Assembly (NCBI GenBank): GCA_922989275.2
Contig: OV277861.1
Location: 38,876,623-38,940,622, forward strand
Source: Gari tellinella
Lineage: Eukaryota; Mollusca; Bivalvia; Cardiida; Psammobiidae
Reading direction: 5' to 3'
DNA: 64,000 nt
Positions within the stretch are counted from its first letter, which is position 1, and every line of letters starts with the position of its first letter. The notes under the pieces are model-generated. The model was not told where the DNA came from. It was given only the letters and a program-made list of their open reading frames with translations, and made no database searches. Position numbers and translations under genes: made by a program. Shown piece after piece: positions 21,638-32,767 of this stretch.

Positions 21638-22631
21638 ATACTTGTACCGTAATTGTGCACATACATGTACATATTTTTAAAATGCCGAACTTTCGACGGC
21701 AGCGACTTGCTATTATAGATGACATGAAATTGACACAACATCGGCGCTATTATGACAACCTTTGTGTCACAGTTTGCGGCCGTAAACCCAAATCAATCAA
21801 TTTTGAAATTGACAGAATCGGCCATCTGACACTCCAATTGGTCTACAACCAGATAGTTCATTTCAGTAAAATGTCCATGACAGCGACTATTTGCATACGT
21901 TGGCCACAGTTAGGCGAAACCTCTCATTCAATAACCACTGGAGATTTAAATGTACATTTAAAATCAAAATAAAAGTTTGTCCATCTTGATTAATTGCGTT
22001 CTGTTTAAAGTATACATGTACACCGGTGCATTGAAAATTATTCTTCGTGTGGCGACCTTGATCAGAGGGCTCCTTTAGGGGATGTTCTGTTCAAAGTTTA
22101 CACTGAGGCAGAAGACAAGTGCATTCTTTGTAAGTACACTGTTTGTAGTGAAGCATAATACTTGGAAGATATACAATTGGTGTGCAATTATAATAAAGGA
22201 AGTTGTGATATGGAAGAAAATGACTGATATTAATAAAAAAAAAATGGAAATGGATCTCAAATATAAAGACAAAAGTTCTTGTTATTATTTATATCTATGC
22301 AAATATTGTGCTTATTGAAATATATTTTATTTGAAATTCTGGTTTTGTACACATATTTCAAGTACTTAAAAAATTACATAGCTCAAGATAATAAATGAAC
22401 TTGGTAAATATACTGAAGCACAATGTAATAGATATGTTCTAAGAAGTTTGAGTAGCCAAAGTAATGCATTTAGGAAATAATTATATTTTAGAAATGGAAT
22501 TAAAAATGAAAAAATTGACATTTAGAATATTTTAAATTAAGATAAAATCATGCCTTTTACCTGTAGCTCTGTAGTAATTTGATATTTCAGACTATGTCTG
22601 TTTAACCCTTTACCCCTTATCCAGGTTGTTT
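21638..22631. other. Spacer with a broken family B core
   Basis: At 22048-22100 GTGGCGACCTTGATCAGAGG and GCTCCTTTAGGGG represent one core arm, followed by GTTCTGTTCAAAGTTTACAC. Otherwise AT-rich. The 105-codon plus ORF at 21655-21972 has no recognisable features. Confidence 0.4.
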
Positions 22632-22702
22632 ATTACAGCATGTTGAAAGTAAAGTAGAAAGTACTTAATGGTATATTCTGCTTTACTTTCAAAATGCTTT
22701 AG
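22632..22702. repeat. Family H hairpin core, diverged
   Basis: AGCATGTTGAAAGTAAAG...TACTTAATGGTA...TTCTGCTTTACTTTCAAAATGCTT forms a hairpin. TTAACCCTTTACCCCTTATC precedes it (about 22600), as at other family H ends. Confidence 0.65.
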
Positions 22703-22862
22703 GCTCCTTATAGTGCATACATTCATGATTCCATAGTGTTGAACTATTTTGCTCAGTGGAGAAATAGATAAGAGGGGGAAAACTGCATATTGATTGAGTG
22801 ATAGGTTAATGTGCAATCAAATTATGTACATGGAATAGATGTCTTGGGTTAGCTGCTCCTCA

Positions 22863-23119
22863 TTAAACTAAGACTTTTCCTGTTATTTTGAGACCAGCCG
22901 GGTGATGACTTTGTGTAAACATAAATTCATCATGAGTTAAACTTTGTTTTGCTAATTCTGGTTCATTCTCGTTATTGTCACTGTTCTCTGTTGAGTAAGC
23001 ACCAAACACATTCTGTTCACAGTCAATGAGAAAGGATGACTCCAGGGTTAATATTGCAGACTTCTCAAGATTTAGACCAACATCCAAGGCTGATGGCCAG
23101 TGACATCTGGTGATAGAAT
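22863..23119 (-). CDS. Candidate terminal exon of an unidentified gene
   Basis: On the minus strand a good 3' splice site (TTATTGTTTCAG, AG at 23121-23120) opens an 84-codon segment in phase 1 ending at a stop at 22865-22863. It begins SITRCHWPSALDVGLNLEKS, is acidic in the middle (STENSDNNENEPELAKQS) and ends HHPAGLKITGKVLV. Composition is unlike the surrounding repeats and is not LINE-like. No upstream exon or poly-A signal was found. Function unknown, and it could be a chance ORF. Confidence 0.35.
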
Positions 23120-23718
23120 CTGAAACAATAAACATGCATGAAAATAAATAATAACAGTTTAAACATATAGACAGCTTTATCATCTTATTTAGAATTATTT
23201 TTGATTCTTTAATGAAGGCATTCATTGAATGAGACAATTCAAATTCAAATCTTTATTTAAAACCTACAAGTAAATCTAACAGACACACACATTTAGAATC
23301 TATAACGGCAATGTTGATAAAATAGCATGTCAACCCAAATTCCGTTCCAGCTATTTCAGTAACTGACTCTTAGTATGCTCCTAATATTTAAATGGCTTAC
23401 AAAATTATCAAAACATATTTTCAAAATTATTCTAAATTCCTAGACAACTGTAGTATAAAAATGGTTACCAAGCACAATGACAGTTAGACGTATAGAAAGT
23501 TAAAACTTTTAAGTTGAGTCTTATATGGTTCTTAGACATTGATAAGTCAAATTTCAGTTTTTGTTCATCAAAAACTCAAATCTGACCAACCAAACGCTTT
23601 AGGACGATTTCAGACTCAACTCAAAAGCTTTATAACCTTGGAGCCAATGTCTCTGACGTAACATTCTAGCACTCTAACGACTGAGCTGTAGGGACTTGTT
23701 GAGTTTCTACAAAGATAA
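23120..23718. other. Spacer with a possible minus-strand LINE tail
   Basis: TTCAAATTCAAATCTTTATT at about 23231-23250 read backwards resembles the AATAAAGATTTGAATTTGAA tails of CR1/Jockey elements. No coding remnant follows it. Confidence 0.3.
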
Positions 23719-23969
23719 CAGTGGAAAAAAACGTTATTCTCTTAAACTATTGTTTCCATTGCAAACAGTTTGGAGCCAGATCAGACGTCGGTTTGGAGCC
23801 AAATCATACGCCGAGTAACCCGGTGTCTGATCAGGCTCCCAAATGTTTGGTACTCAGATTAAAATAAACAGTCAGAAGTATAAAAAAGATGTCATTTTCT
23901 CCATGTTAGTGCACTGCATTTGCATTTCTTTGCGTTTAAAAACGGGAAAGAATAACGTTATCTCCTCTG
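23719..23969 (-). mobile_element. Family A MITE, copy A5, with duplicated core start
   Basis: CAGTGGAAAAAAACG...short arm shortened...GTTTGGAGCCAGATCAGACG, then the same segment again (GTTTGGAGCCAAATCATACG), one right arm (CCCGGTGTCTGATCAGGC), and the long arm ending TATCTCCTCTG. The left arm of the hairpin is present twice in tandem. Confidence 0.75.
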
Positions 23970-24056
23970 TGCCTGTGTTCGACAAGTACAGTCCCAATGG
24001 TGCATCTAAAAAGTGCCCCTTCTCATAATCATAAGAATTGATGGCGTACAACAATA

Positions 24057-24079
24057 GGAAGAAGAAGAAGAAGAAGAAG
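24057..24079. repeat. GAA microsatellite
   Basis: About seven GAA/AAG triplets in an uninterrupted run. Confidence 0.9.
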
Positions 24080-24597
24080 TAATAAATAGAAATAGAAATA
24101 GACTACACTCGATCCCGCTAGACTACAGTATGGAGTTATAATGAGTTAAATAACTGCAATCGACTGCTGGTAATCCATTCATGTGTCTGATATTTATTAA
24201 TAAATATAGCATTATAAATAAAGTCCTACCCTAAACATGCTAAACTGTAAATCGGTGTACCTGTATTTCCATAGAATAGGTCTAGAGAAAGTCTCTGACG
24301 TTCTGTGTTGCGTCGCACCTGACCGGTCTGTATGCTACGTCTCACGTTGTACCAGACCAACTCATTCAACGTTATTCCAACATCCAACCACATTTTTCTT
24401 TCTTTAAATTTCTTTCTTTAAATCCTGCAACACCCCCTCTCGGGGATTATGTGCAGCTGCGCGTCAGTGCAAATTTGTTAAAAGTAAGAGTATAGGTATA
24501 ATAGCTCCAGACAATCTGGAAATGTGTAAAAGTTACTATGTTACATGTTAAAAGAAAGTAGTTTACAATTAAGAGTTGATAAAAACACTGTTTCTAT
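24080..24597. other. Spacer, nothing supported
   Basis: Contains TTTCTTTCTTTAAATTTCTT near 24398 and no gene-like ORF. Confidence 0.35.
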
Positions 24598-24895
24598 TTA
24601 GTAAATATGGATAACATCGCTTACTGCCTGCTTGAAGTGCTCAAGATCAGGAAGTAAGACGATGTGTGATGGTAGGCTGTTCCATAGGATGATTGTAGCT
24701 GGGAAGAAATAATATTTATAGTAGTTCACAGAGGTGTGGATTTGTCTGTAAGAAAGGGGGTGTGCATGACGCGTAGCTCTCATAGGGTGTTGCAGGTAAA
24801 GGGGAGGCGGGATAGCCACTAGGCCGTGGACCACTTTGAAGAACATTACCAGGCGGGCATCTGTTCTTCTGTCTTGGAGAGACCTCATATCTCCT
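24598..24895 (-). pseudogene. LINE ORF2 C-terminal fragment
   Basis: 96 codons on the minus strand: RSLQDRRTDARLVMFFKVVHGLVAI, then LQHPMRATRHAHPLSYRQI, SVNYYKYYFFPATIILWNSLP and VSDVIHIY, then stop. This is the conserved C-terminus downstream of RT in Jockey/CR1-like elements (the LWNSLP motif). Upstream homology stops near 24895, a typical 5' truncation. The overlapping longer minus ORF (25126-24716) is a different frame and looks like a shadow. Confidence 0.75.
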
Positions 24896-25200
24896 CATAT
24901 CCAGATATATTGTAACATTTTCAAGTCCTTGAATTAACGGACGAAGAACAGCATAATGTCTGTTGAGTGCCAAGCGTAAATTACACATGCGAATCGAGTC
25001 GCTTTTAAAAATGGCCGACATTGATAAATCCAGTGCATGTGGCCCTGTATCCAAGCCGTTGATATATAAAAGACATGAACATTTTGTAAACAAACTTGAC
25101 CTCTCTAGGTGCGCGTATTCTGTCAATGTATTAGAGAACGGAGTTAGGTGAGATCCAACAAGAAGGGGAAATAGACATATTTTTATGCAAGAATAGTGTC

Positions 25201-25331
25201 AATACACCTGTTTTTCGTGCATTAACATCTGCAGAAGCCCTTGTGCTGTCTTGGAGCCCTCGGCTAACGCCTCGGGCTTCAAATACAGCCCGCGGGCTTC
25301 TTCAGATGTTAATGCACGAAAAAAGGTGTAT
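25201..25331. repeat. 131-bp palindrome
   Basis: AATACACCTGTTTTTCGTGC...ATTAACATCTGCAGAAGCCC on the left pairs with GGGCTTCTTCAGATGTTAAT...GCACGAAAAAAGGTGTATT on the right. The centre holds GCCCTCGGCTAACGCCTCGGGC. No relation to the AAACAGT cores. Confidence 0.8.
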
Positions 25332-25363
25332 TAACCCTATATTAACTCAGTGTAGATAATTAC

Positions 25364-25565
25364 CCTCGAGAAGACGTAAGTTTATTATTTCCCATTTAAA
25401 CGCAAATGAAACGCAATCGCAGTACACTAAAATGTAGAAACGTGAACTGTTTTAATATTTCTTGACATTGATTTTAATCTGAGTAGCAAATCTTTTGAAG
25501 CCTGTTCAGACGCCGGGATACCCGGCGTCTGATCTGGCTCCAAACTATTTGCAATTGAAATAATA
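25364..25565 (+). mobile_element. Family A MITE, copy A6, ends worn
   Basis: Left CGAGAAGACGTAAG...CCATTTAAACGCAAATG (long arm), core TTTTGAAGCC...CAGACGCCGGGATACCCGGCGTCTG...GGCTCCAAACTATTTGC at about 25490-25551. The right arm breaks off after GAAATAATAGCGAATAGG. Confidence 0.7.
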
Positions 25566-25843
25566 GCGAATAGGTGGAACAAACGAATTATAATACATCG
25601 TATCTATTTTACAGTCAACCGTGCCAGAAATGTTACATTTAAAACAGTTTGAATCTTGACCAGGCGCATCATAACGCGACGTCTAGTAAAGATTCAAACG
25701 AATTGACACTCGTATCGATATTTTATCAACACTTATCTTAATATTTGAAAAATCTATCGCAGACAAACTAGCAATGGATACCTTAGTCTTACTGTGAGAG
25801 GGCATTCCTTTCATTGCCATGACGACATCAAATTTAACGAATA

Positions 25844-26662
25844 CCGGAACTTTGCCCCTCCGGCCTTTTGCCCCTTCGTCAAAAATCGCAACACGGAACT
25901 TTGTCCCTTCCAACACGGACTTTTGCCCCTTCCAACACGGACTTTTCCCCCTTTCAGTTTTTTGAAAGGACGGACTATTGCCCCATCCCTATTTTTGCAC
26001 GGACAGCATATTTGTTCATCTCGTCATTTTGGTCAAACAGACAAAGTAATTAGCAAACAACTTTATTACCAATCATTATTATCAATCAACTTTAACTGAA
26101 ATCGAATCATTGCAGTAGTCGCTGCTTTGATGTTAACTACATATATAGGTGTTGATTGCTAATTAAAGATTGATAACTACCTTAAAATGTGAACTGTTTG
26201 CAATAATAAGGATTAAAATGTTTACGTTGGTTGTGTGACCGTCGGTGAAATTGTCCTTTTATCTTTTACAATAGAGACTCTCGGGTATACCAATAAAGCG
26301 TGAATGGAAAATTATATTTGCATAACTTTCACGCGAGAATAAAGCGTGATAGCGATAATGATGATTACATAAGTTTTACGTTGACCTCAACACAAAATCA
26401 GGAAAGGATTACCGCAATCTTAATTCAAATGTAAGAAATTGGAAATTTAAAAGACAATAATACTATATAAATCAACATTTCAATATGGAAAGGGCAATAT
26501 TTGACATTTCGAAATTCCGCTATGGAAGGGGCAAAATTCCGTGTATGAAATAACGGGAAGGGGCAAAAGTCCGTGTACGTAAAATCAGGAAGGGGCAAAG
26601 TTCCGTGTTGCTGTTTTTGAAGAAGGGGCAAAAGGCCGGAGGGGCAAAAGGCCGTTTACCTA
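25844..26662. mobile_element. TIR element with ends built of CACGGA-TTTTGCCCCTTCC units
   Basis: The left end (GGAACTTTGCCCCTCCGGCC, TTTTGCCCCTTC, then several ACACGGACTTTTGCCCC units to about 25990) matches the reverse complement of the right end (26490-26662). Each terminal repeat is itself a short tandem array of a roughly 20-35-nt unit. The interior is AT-rich without an ORF. It lies between two parts of a worn hairpin element (25620-25720 and 26690-26765). Superfamily unknown. Confidence 0.7.
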
Positions 26663-26809
26663 TATTCCAGGTCAGATTTAGGACTGTTATGACTAAAGAA
26701 ATGTCGATACGAGCGTCAAACTGTTTGCAAAGTCGCCTAGTGGCGCCGTTGACAGTGAAAGAGTGAGAACGCCATGGTTAAAGAAACATTTCCTGACAAG
26801 TGCATGCTT

Positions 26810-27057
26810 AACCCAAAACCTAATAAATACGTATTTTTACGCCTTTAATCTATTCTTCCAGTGAAGAAAATAATTCCAATGTATACATTTATGAATAGGT
26901 ATGATAAGAACTATTTTCTATAGTCTAGCAGATAGTAGCTTAAAGCAGACTGAAAGTAAAGCTGAATGCGCCTCAAGGCGCATTCTGCTTTATTTTCAAC
27001 CTGCTTTAAGTGGTCACCTATTTTCAAAATTAGAAACAGACTATGGGGTAATGAGTT
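26810..27057 (+). mobile_element. Family H hairpin MITE
   Basis: Left flank TTAACCC...CCTTTAATCTATTC and right flank ACAGACTATGGGGTAATGAG, TTAA match 31669-31917 and 45731-45916. The central hairpin (26941-27007) reads AAAGCAGACTGAAAGTAAAG...GCGCCTCAAGGCGC...CAACCTGCTTTAAG. A worn second hairpin (27057-27124, GAAGACTGAAAGGGAAACAG...GCAGCCTGCGTTA) abuts it. Confidence 0.75.
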
Positions 27058-27124
27058 AAAGAAGACTGAAAGGGAAACAGAATGGTTCGAAAGGGGCTTC
27101 CAGCTTTACCGGCAGCCTGCGTTA

Positions 27125-27477
27125 AACAACAATATGTCCTAAACATTTAGAATAAGCTATGGCGATAGGAAAAAAGACAGCTTCAATACAACATAAATAT
27201 ATTGTGTCGGAAAGAGGTTATTATCATATATATCAACTATATACATACGTATACTGGTTTGAAGTCAGTTTCAGGAAAACACATGATTTATTTAGGAAGG
27301 GTGCTGATACATGGACAAATAATGATTCGATAAATCAACTTCTGAGAGTTTAAAGCAGAGACAAAATGGCTGCCATCATTGTCTGTTGTTTGATTTACTG
27401 TCTGTCACAGAATCAATAAAACAAAACGTGTTATTGTCCGAATTACATCAATCATTTGCTGTGAAGAACATGTCATA
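27125..27477. other. Spacer, nothing supported
   Basis: Short ORFs only (64-66 codons). The one at 27386 runs into the following MITE. Confidence 0.35.
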
Positions 27478-27835
27478 CAGCGCTCCCTCTCTACAACGAC
27501 ACCCAATGGGAGACAAAACTTGTGTGCGTTGTTCGGAGGGAGTCGTTACAGGGAGGGAAATTGGTTTACATTTGCAAACAGCTTGAATCCAGACCAGACG
27601 CCGCGTAACGCGGCTTCTGATCTGGACTCAAACTGTTTGTCACTCGTTATTAAGTGTTTTTCTGTCATAGTGTCAAATATGTGACTTTGAGAAAAACAGC
27701 AGACGACAACTTTAAGCAGACGATATTACAGCAGTAAAAACGTTAGACATAATTGTCCTGTTTAGGGAAGTGCGACAAGGGTCATTGTAAGGAGGGAGTC
27801 GTTATTTGGAGGGTCGTTGTAGGGAGGGAGCACTT
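27478..27835 (+). mobile_element. Family C hairpin MITE, copy C2, near complete
   Basis: Ends CAGCGCTCCCTCTCTACAAC and GTTGTAGGGAGGGAGCACTT with TA on the left. Internal order: CCAATGGGAGACAAAA, GTTCGGAGGGAGTCGTTA, core GCAAACAGCTTGAATCC...CCGCGTAACGCGGC...CAAACTGTTTG (27572-27638), GCAGACGACAACTTTAAGCA, GCAGACGATATTACAGCAGT, AATTGTCCTGTTTAGGGAA. This is the best copy for defining the family. Confidence 0.85.
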
Positions 27836-28228
27836 TGCTCTCTTGTGTAATCATTTATGTTCTAGAAACCAGTAGATGTATGTTTAAGTCACAAAACAAC
27901 AATCTGGTCCGAGTCATCTTTACGGAGCTCGCTATTTGTTGTAGTATACTCTCTGAAATCAACATAAACCTGTTGTTCCTGAAATCTGGGTGAAAATTTG
28001 AAATATAGCAAGCACCATAAAAACGCAATTTATCAATATTATTCGCCCATGAGACAGTATTTGCAGCAAAAATATTGTATTTAACCAATCGAATCTATCA
28101 AATCGGGCTATTCAACTGCGTTAGACTAAAGGATTTACACTAGAGTTAATTAGACGTTTTGATAAAAAAAAATCATAACCTAGTTCCATGCAATATCAAG
28201 GAATATTTATAGATTTTGTTTGTATTTA

Positions 28229-28468
28229 CAATGGAGAAAACGTTATTCTTTCCCAATAAACGCGTTAACGCTAAAACTGTTATTTCCAATACAACCAGTT
28301 TGGAGCCCGATCAGACGCCGGGTAACCGGCGTCTGATCAGGCTCCAAACTGTTTGCCACTCAGGTAAAAATAAAAAGTCAGAGTTGTCAAAAAAGTTGTC
28401 CTTTTCTACATTTTAGTGTTCTGCGTTCCGTTTGCGTTTAAAGGGAAAGAATAACGAATTCTCCACTG
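28229..28468 (-). mobile_element. Family A hairpin MITE, copy A7
   Basis: TA-flanked, CAATGGAGAAAACGTTATTC to AACGAATTCTCCACTG, short arm first. Core CAGTTTGGAGCC...CAGACGCCGGGTAACCGGCGTCTG...GGCTCCAAACTGTTTGC at about 28300-28363 (one base lost in the centre). Confidence 0.85.
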
Positions 28469-28560
28469 TATGTAAGAAATAATAGTTCGATCAAATATTG
28501 TTGACGACGTTATGTAGAAATGAAGTCATATTTGCCTCTGTACAGATTACTGATTATATA

Positions 28561-28628
28561 TGCAAACAGTGTAGACCCTGATCAGAGGGCTCGTATAGGA
28601 ACCCTTTGATCTGAGTCTGCACTGTTTG
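28561..28628. repeat. Family B hairpin core
   Basis: TGCAAACAGTGTAGACCCTG, ATCAGAGGGCTCGTAT, AGGAACCCTTTGATC, then GTCTGCACTGTTTG. The flanking family B ends are not clear. Confidence 0.7.
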
Positions 28629-28842
28629 GTATTTAATTCATGTTTGTTGTCATAACAAAAATGCAACTGTAGACTGGTTCAAAAGTCCTGCACTAGAAGA
28701 GTCAAAAAGAATAATAAATACCCACAAGAAAAAAATAGGGTTGAAAGGGTTCAAACCAGATATTTAACCCTTCGAATAGTGGTCATAATAAAGTCGTTTT
28801 ACTGTAGTTACGTGATAAGGGTTAGGTGAGAGGTGAGGGTGT

Positions 28843-30160
28843 TAGTTTTAGCTCACATGAGCCAAAGACTCAAGCTTAGCTATTGGGATGGCCCTGTGTC
28901 CGGCGTCCGGCGTCGTGCGTCGTCAGTCGTGCGTCGTCGATAACACTGCTTCAAATGACATCTCATTCTATACCGCTGGACAGAATTCAACTTTACAGAA
29001 ATGTTCCTTGGGTCAAGTGCTTTCAAATTTATTCAAAGAATTAAAAAACAATGCAGAACTCCGGTTGCCATGGCAACCAAAGTTAAAAAAAAATAAGGAA
29101 ATCTTAAAACATCTTCTTGTAAAAAACTGCAAGGGTCAGAGCTTATATAATTGGCTCATATCATCATCTACATGTCCTCTATCAAGTTTGTTCAAATTAT
29201 GCCCATAGAGCTTCGGTATTTAGCATGGTGACACTTCTAGATGTTCTATACCAATATTGTTCAAAGATTTCTGGTCGGTTGCATATCTAGGTCACAGGAG
29301 CTAAACTAGATTTGTTTCGATGGAAACTTAAAACATCTTCTAGTCTGAAACTACAAGGGCAGATCTTTGATATTTAGCACATATTATTGTCTACAGGTCC
29401 TCTATCAAGTTTGTTAAAATTATGTCCCTGGGGTCAAAATTGGCCCCGCCCCGTGGGTCACAAATTTACATAGAGTTATATACTGAACTTTTCAAACGTC
29501 TTCTTCTCTGACACTAAATATGGCCAGAGCTTTGATATTTAGTATGGTGACACTTCCACATATCCTTTACCGATTTTGGTCAAATGGTTCCGTTCTGTTG
29601 CATATCTAGGTCACAGGAGTTGAAAATAGATTTTTTCTATAAAAAATATTCTTGTCAAAAACTACAAGGGCCAGAGCTTAGATATTTGGCACAAAGCATT
29701 AGCTACAGGTCCTCTATCAAGTTTGTTCAAATTATGCCCCTTGGCTCAAAATTGGCCCGCCCTGGGGATCACAGTTTTACACAGAGTTATATAGTGACAT
29801 TTTCAAACGTCTTCTCCTCTGAAACTAATATGGCCAGAGCTTTGATATTCGTCATGGTGACTTTTCTAGATGTCCTTTACCTATTTTGTTCAAATGATAT
29901 CAGTCTGTTGCATATGTAGGTCAGAGGAGCTTAACATAGATTTTTTTCAATGGAAACTAAAAAAATCTTCTTGTCTTCAACCCTACTACCCTGATTTTAG
30001 ATAGTTGGTATATAGCATGGTCCACAGGTCCTCTATCTAGATTATTCAAATTATGCCCCTTGGGTAAAAAATGACCACGTCCTTGACAAAAATCATTATC
30101 TCCATTTTGTCAGCTATTCTCAGGTGAGCGAAATATGCCCCATGGGACTCTTGTTTGTTA
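28843..30160 (+). repeat. Unclassified repeat bounded by AGCTCAC and GTGAGCG, with about 312-bp internal units
   Basis: Starts TTAGCTCACATGAGCC, then GTGTCCGGCGTCCGGCGTCG, and ends CAGGTGAGCGAAATATGCCC, CATGGGACTCTTGTTT. The two ends are short inverted repeats. Inside, GGTCCTCTATCAAGTTTGTT recurs at about 29177, 29398, 29710 and (diverged) 30024, giving a unit of about 312 bp for the last intervals. Short ORFs (28888-29208, 29584-29919) are repeat-derived. Comparable GAGC-ended repeats are widespread in molluscs as I recall; I cannot verify identity. Confidence 0.65.
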
Positions 30161-30519
30161 TAGGCCTACTCACCCTTTCACAAAAGGTTACTGATTAGGA
30201 GCTTTAGTGTAATGTTTAGCAAATAAACATCTATGTTGCAAAATAAATGCATAATGTTCTAAATACTTACATCTGGACAGAATTGAAATATAAAGTTTTC
30301 TTTGAATGACTCTTGGTAAGCAGTATTTCACAAAATATTGCTGATCGAGAGCCTTTCAAAAGAAACTTTAGTGTAATATTCGCAAATAAACATCCATGTT
30401 GCAAAATATTTGCATAATGTTGTGAACACTTACATTGTTCGTAAACGTTTGATTAAATATTTTTAAATCAGAAAACTGTTGACACTACACATATTATTGT
30501 TGAAGCATGTAGCTTGTAT
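30161..30519. other. Probable LINE 3' UTR remnant
   Basis: No ORF. Two related stretches (GCAAATAAACATCTATGTTG near 30218 and GCAAATAAACATCCATGTTG near 30380) show an internal duplication of about 160 bp. Confidence 0.4.
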
Positions 30520-30580
30520 TTTGGGCCGGAGGCCTTGTATTGCAAAATAAACTTTTGTCATTGTCATTGTCATTGTCATA
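30520..30580 (+). repeat. LINE 3' end with TTGTCA hexamer tail
   Basis: TTGGGCCGGAGGCCTTGTAT, TGCAAAATAAA, then about four CATTGT/TTGTCA hexamers. The same terminus occurs at 60546-60645, so this is the conserved 3' end of one LINE family. The coding part is absent. Confidence 0.75.
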
Positions 30581-31668
30581 CTGAAAAACAATCTACACAC
30601 ATATTAACGATGCATTAGACAGGAACATGGGTACCTCATTGTGTATTTGCTAGAGTCTTTATTTATAAGACCATATTCTTTGATTTGATTATTCTCCTGT
30701 TGATCACGACCTAACTACATGTATAAAGTTCACCATACTGTGATTTAAAATTGCCTAAGTAGATCTATATGAGGTTTTGATGGACGCAACTTTTTTATGG
30801 TGATGGAAAAGCAGGCGTTAAAGTGTTTAAGACCGTAATAAACCTCATATATATAATGTCGCAAATTTAAAAATCACAGCATTATTAACCTTATTAAAAT
30901 GCAATAACTCGGAAATATATCAAATTCTATAAAACCGTTCACCTTTAAAAACAATTAATGCCATCGAAAAATGAAGTTAGGTTAGGAGCTTTCTGCTTTA
31001 CTTATGTGTTGCTTTAAGCTGTCACCTGTCATTAAGTCATCAATTTATATTATTTTAGTAGTCGTAATTGAGAGGTGTTACTGCTCATTAATATCTTCTC
31101 AAAGTGACTATTCTTTTACATACGCGAGAAGACGATTCTTATCAGCATTCTAACACAATTGTTAACCCGTAGCATACAGACAAACGCACTTCAAGTTCGG
31201 TATTCGATCGGCTGTTCCAGTTGCTCAACACGATCAATTTATGAATCAATTTATGAATGGCAACTTATATTTATAAGCATCCTTAGGGAGTCAGAATGTC
31301 TTTGGAATGTTGATGTTCAGCTGACATACACATTGAAATATGTGTTAAATCTTACAGTGTCAATGGCACACTCGCCTTTATTTGCAAACAGTTCAGATGC
31401 AAATCAGGCATCGCGTAAAGCGGCGCCTTTTTAGGATCTGCACAGTTTGCTATGGAAAAGCACCGTGCATAGTGCAATCCTCGTATATCTATTATGATTT
31501 ACATTGCAATATCCAGGCAAACACGAGTTAAAGACTGTATTATCATGAAAGTAGAAGGATTTGAAGAAACGTTTAACCCTTTCACTGCAGTTATATATGA
31601 CGTCATGTAACACTATCTCCTAACATCGTCTGCTTACAAACCGTTCGCATTTAGATCTATATAAATGT
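30581..31668. other. Spacer with worn hairpin remnants
   Basis: GAGCTTTCTGCTTTACTTAT near 30987 is a family H arm remnant. 31380-31452 is a damaged family F core (TTGCAAACAGTTCAGATGC...CATCGCGTAAAGCGGCG...TGCACAGTTTGC). No gene. Confidence 0.45.
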
Positions 31669-31917
31669 TAACCCTTCCCCCCATAGAAGCGACTTTTAGC
31701 GTATTTAATCTATTCCTCCGCTGAAGAAAAAAGTTTTAGTTTATACCCTCATGGATAATTACCATAACAATTATTTTATATAGCCTAACAGATTGTAGTT
31801 TAAGCAGGCTGAAAGTAAAGCAGAATGTGCCTTAAGGCACATTCTGCTTTACTTTTAACCTGCTTTTAGGTGATCACCTGTATTTAATGTTATAATCGGG
31901 TTATTGGTTAAGGGTTA
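31669..31917 (+). mobile_element. Family H hairpin MITE, core present
   Basis: TTAACCCTTCCCCCCATAGA on the left and GGTTATTGGTTAAGGGTTAA on the right. The hairpin at 31800-31867 reads TAAGCAGGCTGAAAGTAAAG...TGCCTTAAGGCA...AACCTGCTTTTAGG. A copy at 45731-45916 has the same flanks and no hairpin. Confidence 0.8.
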
Positions 31918-32324
31918 AACAGTTCCAATCCTGACCAGACGCCGCATATACTAGTTTTATAGAACAGGGCAGCGGGAGGTGGAAAGTTAAAACTCGCAAT
32001 GTTAAGCATTATTAAGTTCTCTGCGGTTAAAGACTGCTTTAAATAGAAAGGATATAATTTGGCTGTCATAAAGTTGGTTTTAGCTTTTAACCTCTTTACT
32101 TGTCTAAAAGGCCATGGGGACAGTTTCTTACTCAATTAACCTCCTCATTGTCCGGATATCGTCTGCTCAAGATTTGTAAGAATAAGTGCTGTCTGCTTAA
32201 GATGTCGTCTGCTTAAGATCTGCTTTTACGAGGTATTTATCAAACTTAGATTGATAAAAGTTCCACCTAAAGATACGAAGACATGAGTGTGATATTGTTG
32301 TGATCCTTATCAGACGCCGATGTA
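31918..32324. other. Worn family F pieces
   Basis: Half core CAGTTCCAATCCTGACCAGA, CGCCGCATATA (31918-31950) and three GTCTGCT motifs (32165-32220), then GATCCTTATCAGACGCCGA, which is cut by the next MITE. No gene. Confidence 0.5.
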
Positions 32325-32570
32325 CAGTGGAGAAAACGTTATTCTTTCCCAATAAACGCGTTTAGGCTAAAACTATTGTTTCTATTGCAAACAGTTTGGA
32401 GCCAGATCAGACGCCGGGTAACCCGGCGTCTGATCAGGCTCCAAACTGTTTGCCACCAAGATAAACATGAATTATCAGAATTGTCAAAAAGTTGCTCTTT
32501 TCTACGTTATAGTGTTTTGCGTTTGCGTTTCGTTTCGTTTAAACGGGAAAGAATAACGTATTCGCCACTG
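32325..32570 (-). mobile_element. Family A MITE, copy A8, inserted in another hairpin core
   Basis: TA-flanked 246-bp element, CAGTGGAGAAAACGTTATTC to CGTATTCGCCACTG. Core 32388-32456 is perfect: GCAAACAGTTTGGAGCC, GATCAGACGCCGGGTAACCC and reverse complement. The sequence just left (TGTGATCCTTATCAGACGCC) is the first arm of a family F core, so this copy sits at a former palindrome centre. Confidence 0.87.
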
Positions 32571-32701
32571 TACTCCATGTTTGAGCTGAAATCAATTCCA
32601 TCCCTTCCATTACATCATCAATTTTAAATAATTGTCGTCTGCTTATATTTCTCAAACTAAATTATAGTTATTTTGACTTTAGAAATATTGAAATAAGTAC
32701 C

Positions 32702-32767
32702 AAAACAGTAAAGATCCTGATTGGACGCCGCGTTACGCGGCGTCTGATCAGGATCCGCACTGTTTGC
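32702..32767. repeat. Family F hairpin core, perfect
   Basis: AAAACAGTAAAGATCCTGAT, TGGACGCCGCGTTACGCGG, CGTCTGATCAGGATCCGCAC, TGTTTGC. A GTCGTCTGCTTA motif lies to the left (32633) and GGCAGTGAAGGGGCT to the right (32794), as in family F ends. Confidence 0.8.

Noticed and set aside
24716..25126. 136-codon minus ORF
   Set aside because: Its second half overlaps the LINE C-terminus in another frame; the first half has no recognisable content.
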